From Stutzerimonas stutzeri TS44 (GTDB lineage Bacteria; Pseudomonadota; Gammaproteobacteria; Pseudomonadales; Pseudomonadaceae): a DNA stretch of 64,000 nucleotides. The stretch lies in NCBI GenBank assembly GCA_000263395.1, contig AJXE01000018.1, forward strand, positions 1 through 64,000, in the 5' to 3' direction. Under the pieces are notes generated by a model. That model ran no database searches. It was not told the DNA's origin and was given only the letters and a program-made list of their open reading frames with translations. The translations under genes were made by a program, and so were the position numbers. Shown here in pieces: positions 57,538 through 64,000 of the stretch. Position 1 is the first letter of the stretch, and each line of letters begins with the position of its first letter.

Positions 57538-58056
57538 TCACCACTCGGTCAGCGACTCGCGAAAGCGCAGGGCCAGGCTCTTCAGGTTCTGCCGCCAGAG
57601 CTCCAATTCGTCACGGGTCAGACCAGGTTTCGGCTCGTCGAGGCTGACGGCCTCGATCAACGGCTGACGCGGATCGGTCTTGGCCTTTGTCGGTGCACGC
57701 GGCGGCTCGAACAGCGCCGCATAGGCTTGCAACAGACTGGCCAGCCAGGTTTCGCCCTGCTCGGCCAGTTCCACCAGTTCGGCCAGTTCCGGACTCGGTG
57801 CCGCCTCGAGGATCGAACGCGAGAGAATCAGCTCGACCCGTGGCGCACCGGCGCCTGGAGAGCGGTAATAGCCGGCGATTTCATGACACAGCCCCAACAA
57901 GGCGCCGTAGAGGTGGAACAGGCTCGCCTCGCGCTCGGCCTGGATCAGCCCCTGCGCATTCAGCGAGCCCGACGCCTCGGCCTTGCGCCAGCTGTCCAAC
58001 GACAGACCAGCGAAATAGATTTTCTGATTGGTCCGGGTGTAGAGCTCGTGAGCCAT
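57538..58056 (-). CDS. conserved hypothetical protein (Pseudomonas DUF, next to topA)
   Basis: 172-aa soluble, mostly helical protein: MAHELYTRTNQKIYFAGLSL, WRKAEASGSLNAQGLIQAER and a central EAAPSPELAELVELAEQGE. This looks like the uncharacterised protein found beside topA in Pseudomonas genomes. The start at 58056 has GGAGAG upstream. It is downstream of topA on the same strand, with a 142-nt gap in which nothing was recognised. Confidence 0.75.
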   Translation of the reverse strand: MAHELYTRTNQKIYFAGLSLDSWRKAEASGSLNAQGLIQAEREASLFHLYGALLGLCHEIAGYYRSPGAGAPRVELILSRSILEAAPSPELAELVELAEQGETWLASLLQAYAALFEPPRAPTKAKTDPRQPLIEAVSLDEPKPGLTRDELELWRQNLKSLALRFRESLTEW

Positions 58057-58198
58057 GAGGGCGCTCTCCGAATGACGGGAAACTGCAAGGATGAACCCCG
58101 GCGATCGCCAACGCCAGCGCCGCAGGCGGGGCACAACGTCCGGCAGATGCCGCCCGGCCGGGCATGCATCTGCGAACACAGCGTCGCAACGGTGTGCG

Positions 58199-60799
58199 TT
58201 ACTTCTCCGCGACCGTCCATTTGCCACCGGCGAAGAAGGCCTTCCAGCCGGTCGGCTTGCCTTCGACTTCCGACTGCACGTACTGCTCCTTGGTCTTGCG
58301 GCTGAAGCGGATGACCGTTGGGCGACCCTCCGCATCCTGCTGCGGTGCATCCAGCAGGAAGTGGTACTTCGGATCGATCTCGTCACGGTGCGGGATCAGC
58401 TCCTTCACCAGCGGAGCGCGGGTTTCGCGGTTCTTCGGGAACTGGCTGGCCGCCAGGAACAGCCCCGATGCGCCGTCACGCAGTACGTAGGTGTCGTCGA
58501 CCTTCTCGCAACGCAGCTCGGGCATCTTCACCGCGTCCATCTTCGGCGGCGCCGGCTCGCCGTTCTTCAGCAGCTTGCGGGTGTTCTTGCATTCGGCGTT
58601 GGTGCAGCCGAAGAACTTGCCGAAGCGACCGGTCTTGAGCTGCATCTCGCTGCCGCACTTGTCGCATTCCAGGCTCGGGCCTTCATAGCCCTTGATGCGG
58701 TACTGGCCTTCCTCGATCTCGTAGCCCGAGCAATCGGGGTTGTTGCCGCAGATGTGCAGCTTGCGCTTCTCATCGAGCAGATAGGCATCCATCGCCGTGC
58801 TGCAGATCGGGCAACGATGCTTGCCCAGCAGCACCAGCGATTCGGACTCGCCCTCGTCGTCGGCGGCGATCTCGTCGCCCGGCACGAGGTTGAGCGTCGA
58901 CTTGCAGCGCTCCTTCGGCGGCAGGCTGTAGCCCGAGCAGCCGAGGAACACGCCGGTGGACGCGGTGCGGATCATCATCGGCCGGCCGCAGACCTTGCAG
59001 GGAATGTCGGTCAGGGTCGGCTGGTTGGCGCGCATGCCGTTCTCGCTGCCCTCGGCCTGTTCGAGCTTGCGCTTGAAATCACCGTAGAACTCGTCGAGCA
59101 CGTGCTTCCATTCGCGCTCACCCTGCGCCACGTCGTCCAGATGCTCTTCCATGCCGGCGGTGAAGCCGTAGTCCATCAGGTTTTCGAAGCTCTCGGAAAG
59201 GCGCTCGGTGACGATGTCACCCATCTTTTCCGAATAGAAGCGACGGTTATGCAGCGAGACGTAACCGCGATCCTGAATGGTGGAAATGATCGCCGCATAG
59301 GTGGACGGCCGACCGATGCCACGCTTCTCCATCTCCTTGACCAGGCTGGCTTCGGAATAGCGCGCCGGCGGCTTGGTGAAGTGCTGGCTCGGATCGAGCT
59401 TGAGCAGCGCGAGCGCTTCGCCCTGCTGCATATCCGGCAGCACGTCGTCCTCACCGGCCTTGCTCTGCTGCGGCATGACCTTGGTGTAGCCGTCGAACTT
59501 GAGGATGCGGCCCTTGGCCCGCAGCTCGAACTCACCGGCCGCGGCCGTCACGCTGGTGGACAGGTACTGCGCCGGCGGCATCTGGCAGGCGACAAACTGG
59601 CGCCAGATCAACTCGTAGAGGCGCTCGGCGTCGCGCTCCATTCCCGAAAGCTGGGTGGGGCGCAGATTGACGTCAGACGGGCGGATCGCCTCGTGCGCTT
59701 CCTGGGCGCCCTCCTTGCTCGAATAGACGATGGCCTTTTCAGGCAGGTACTTGCCGCCGAATTCGCTCTCGATGAAACCGCGCACCATGGTGATGGCGTC
59801 GGCCGAGAGGTTGGTCGAGTCGGTACGCATATAGGTGATGTAGCCGGCTTCGTACAGACGTTGCGCCATCATCATGGTCTTCTTCACGCCGAAGCCGAGG
59901 CGGTTGCTCGCCGCCTGCTGCAGGGTCGAAGTGATGAACGGCGCCGACGGCTTGCTGGAAGTCGGCTTGTCCTCGCGCTTGCTGACCCGGTAGCTCGAAC
60001 TCTTGAGTTGTTCCAGCGCGGCGCTGGCCTGCGCCTCGTTCAACGGCTTGAACGCGGTACCGTTCTGACGGGCCACCTCGAAGCGCACCTTGGCCTGCTG
60101 TGCGGTCGCCAGGTCGGCATGCACTTCCCAGTATTCTTCCGGCACGAAGGCGCGGATTTCACGCTCGCGCTCGACTACCAGCTTCACCGCCACCGACTGC
60201 ACCCGGCCAGCGGACAGGCCGCGGGCGATCTTCGCCCACAGTAGTGGGGACACCATGTAGCCGACCACGCGGTCGAGGAAGCGCCGGGCCTGCTGGGCAT
60301 TGACGCGATTGATGTCGAGCTCGCCGGGCTGCGCGAACGCCTCCTGGATCGCCTTCTTGGTAATTTCGTTGAACACCACGCGCCTGTAGCGGCTGTCGTC
60401 GCCGCCGATAGATTCGCGCAGGTGCCAGGCGATCGCCTCCCCTTCTCTATCCAAGTCAGTCGCCAGATAGATGGTGTCGGCTTCCTTGGCCAGGCGACGC
60501 AGTTCCTCGATCACCTTCTCCTTGCCCGGCAGGATCTCGTACTTGGCCTTCCAGTCATGCTCCGGGTCGACGCCCATGCGCGCGAAGAGCTGACGCTTGG
60601 CCTTCTCCTTCGGCGACAGCGCAGGCGTCTCGCCAGCGGCGGCCTTGCCGCGCTTTGCCGGCTCCTTGCTGGCGGAACCGCTGGTGGGAAGGTCGCGGAT
60701 GTGGCCGATACTCGACTTCACCACGTACTGGTTGCCCAAATACTTGTTGATTGTCTTGGCCTTGGCCGGTGATTCCACGATGACCAGCGATTTACCCAT
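58199..60799 (-). CDS. topA: DNA topoisomerase I
   Basis: 866-aa type IA topoisomerase relaxing negative supercoils. It has a Toprim domain at the N-terminus ([18 protein letters not shown]), the active-site Tyr in [15 protein letters not shown], then C-terminal zinc ribbons (CKVCGRPM...; [18 protein letters not shown]). The length equals that of E. coli TopA. The start MGKSLVIV at 60799 is clear; the longer frame to 61042 is spurious. In the 246-nt upstream gap an AT palindrome CTATATATAG (60982-60991) may be part of a promoter. Confidence 0.97.
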   Translation of the reverse strand: MGKSLVIVESPAKAKTINKYLGNQYVVKSSIGHIRDLPTSGSASKEPAKRGKAAAGETPALSPKEKAKRQLFARMGVDPEHDWKAKYEILPGKEKVIEELRRLAKEADTIYLATDLDREGEAIAWHLRESIGGDDSRYRRVVFNEITKKAIQEAFAQPGELDINRVNAQQARRFLDRVVGYMVSPLLWAKIARGLSAGRVQSVAVKLVVEREREIRAFVPEEYWEVHADLATAQQAKVRFEVARQNGTAFKPLNEAQASAALEQLKSSSYRVSKREDKPTSSKPSAPFITSTLQQAASNRLGFGVKKTMMMAQRLYEAGYITYMRTDSTNLSADAITMVRGFIESEFGGKYLPEKAIVYSSKEGAQEAHEAIRPSDVNLRPTQLSGMERDAERLYELIWRQFVACQMPPAQYLSTSVTAAAGEFELRAKGRILKFDGYTKVMPQQSKAGEDDVLPDMQQGEALALLKLDPSQHFTKPPARYSEASLVKEMEKRGIGRPSTYAAIISTIQDRGYVSLHNRRFYSEKMGDIVTERLSESFENLMDYGFTAGMEEHLDDVAQGEREWKHVLDEFYGDFKRKLEQAEGSENGMRANQPTLTDIPCKVCGRPMMIRTASTGVFLGCSGYSLPPKERCKSTLNLVPGDEIAADDEGESESLVLLGKHRCPICSTAMDAYLLDEKRKLHICGNNPDCSGYEIEEGQYRIKGYEGPSLECDKCGSEMQLKTGRFGKFFGCTNAECKNTRKLLKNGEPAPPKMDAVKMPELRCEKVDDTYVLRDGASGLFLAASQFPKNRETRAPLVKELIPHRDEIDPKYHFLLDAPQQDAEGRPTVIRFSRKTKEQYVQSEVEGKPTGWKAFFAGGKWTVAEK

Positions 60800-61045
60800 G
60801 GAGAGCAGAGTTCCTGAATCGAGAGGTGAACGGAGCGAGTATCTGCGGCAAGATGCGCGCAAATCGGCGACCGGAGGTCGGACTGCTGGCAGCGGCGTCG
60901 ACGCGCTGTAATGAGCTTTCCGAGCATGCCCGAGAACGCATGAACGAGTGCAAAGACGGCCACTCTGTCCGAAAGGCACCGCTATATATAGTGGCGAGCG
61001 CAACGAGGTCAAGCGCCGAGCCTGGCAAGCAAGCGTTCGCACGCA

Positions 61046-61273
61046 TCAGTAACGGCTCGGCTCGGCCTCGATCAGAGCGAACCGTGGCACAGTTTCGCCA
61101 TCGACATCGACGGTCTCGACGAACATGGACAATGGGCGCACCCACAGTCCGTACTCACCGTACAGAGCCTGATAGAACACCATCGGCTCTTCCGTCTCCG
61201 AATGTCGCGCCACGGCAAACACCCGGTATTCGGGCCCCTTGTAGTGACGATATCGCCCCGGCTCCACCTGCAT
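61046..61273 (-). CDS. DUF1653-domain protein
   Basis: 75-aa protein almost wholly a DUF1653 domain: PGRYRHYKGPEYRVFAVARH, ETEEPMVFYQALYGEYGLWV and a final FVETVDVDGETVPRF. Such small beta proteins are widespread and uncharacterised. It lies between fadA (with a terminator in between) and topA, so it probably has its own promoter just after that terminator. Confidence 0.88.
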   Translation of the reverse strand: MQVEPGRYRHYKGPEYRVFAVARHSETEEPMVFYQALYGEYGLWVRPLSMFVETVDVDGETVPRFALIEAEPSRY

Positions 61274-61297
61274 TGCCTGCCTCCCCTATCGATGTCG

Positions 61298-61330
61298 CAA
61301 AAAGAAAAACCGGGGCACCAGGCCCCGGCT
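61298..61330 (-). terminator. intrinsic terminator of fadBA (leftward)
   Basis: Stem 61310-61316 / 61322-61328 (7 bp, all G/C) with a 5-nt loop. The A-rich plus strand at 61299-61309 gives a U-rich tail on the leftward transcript, 76-108 nt after the fadA stop. Confidence 0.9.
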
Positions 61331-61405
61331 TCCATGCACCGGTTGACAATCCGCCCCGCGAACCTGCGGGCGCGGCTGTCAGCCTAGCGCAGTCATCTGC
61401 ATCTG

Positions 61406-64000
<2,595 letters not shown>

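Overview
The window looks like chromosomal DNA of a Pseudomonas stutzeri-type bacterium (genus Stutzerimonas). The gene content and order match Pseudomonas (tusA-acnA-aer, two cbb3 oxidase operons, hemN-anr-apt, dnaX-ybaB-recR, gcvHP...glyA-sdaA-gcvT, nagZ, psrA/lexA-sulA, topA, fadBA). The ccoQ gene is confined to the second cbb3 operon, and there is a chromosomal integron whose attC sites form a closely related pair. Base composition is GC-rich except in the integron (about 44.5-46.6 kb) and in the first third of ccoN2. No rRNA, tRNA, CRISPR array, insertion sequence or prophage was seen.

Region 1 (1-22.4 kb) is a redox and respiration block: tusA, aconitase, the aerotaxis receptor Aer, two tandem cbb3 cytochrome oxidase operons (ccoN1O1P1 and ccoN2O2Q2P2), the oxidase assembly operon ccoG-ccoH-ccoI-ccoS with a TauE/SafE-type membrane protein, then oxygen-independent hemN, the FNR-type regulator anr, apt and an SCO copper chaperone. 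Anr-type boxes lie upstream of ccoN1 and hemN. A leftward terminator with no protein gene feeding it, preceded by a run of GGA motifs, suggests an Rsm-type decoy sRNA between acnA and aer.

Region 2 (22.4-32.6 kb) holds an NrtA/SsuA-type ABC importer operon with an extra periplasmic protein, the dnaX-ybaB-recR replication/repair operon interrupted by a heptanucleotide repeat, pdxB, a MATE efflux pump and a glutathione S-transferase.

Region 3 (32.6-43.5 kb) is the glycine cleavage operon gcvH-gcvP-(Na+/alanine-glycine symporter)-glyA-sdaA-gcvT behind a textbook sigma-54 promoter with an IHF site. It imports glycine, cleaves it, makes serine and deaminates serine to pyruvate. rimO and a bidirectional terminator follow.

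Region 4 (43.5-46.6 kb) is the integron: an inactivated integrase gene on the minus strand, an attI core, and at least three cassettes on the plus strand (a small lipoprotein, a frameshifted GNAT acetyltransferase, a small two-helix membrane protein), followed by decayed cassette remnants.

Region 5 (46.6-64 kb) returns to core genome: trmO, the QuiP-type acyl-homoserine-lactone acylase, small envelope and SEC-C proteins, methylthioinosine phosphorylase, nagZ, an L,D-transpeptidase, divergent psrA / lexA-sulA with clear PsrA and LexA operators, an EamA exporter, topA, a DUF1653 gene, fadA and the 3' part of fadB, which runs off the window.
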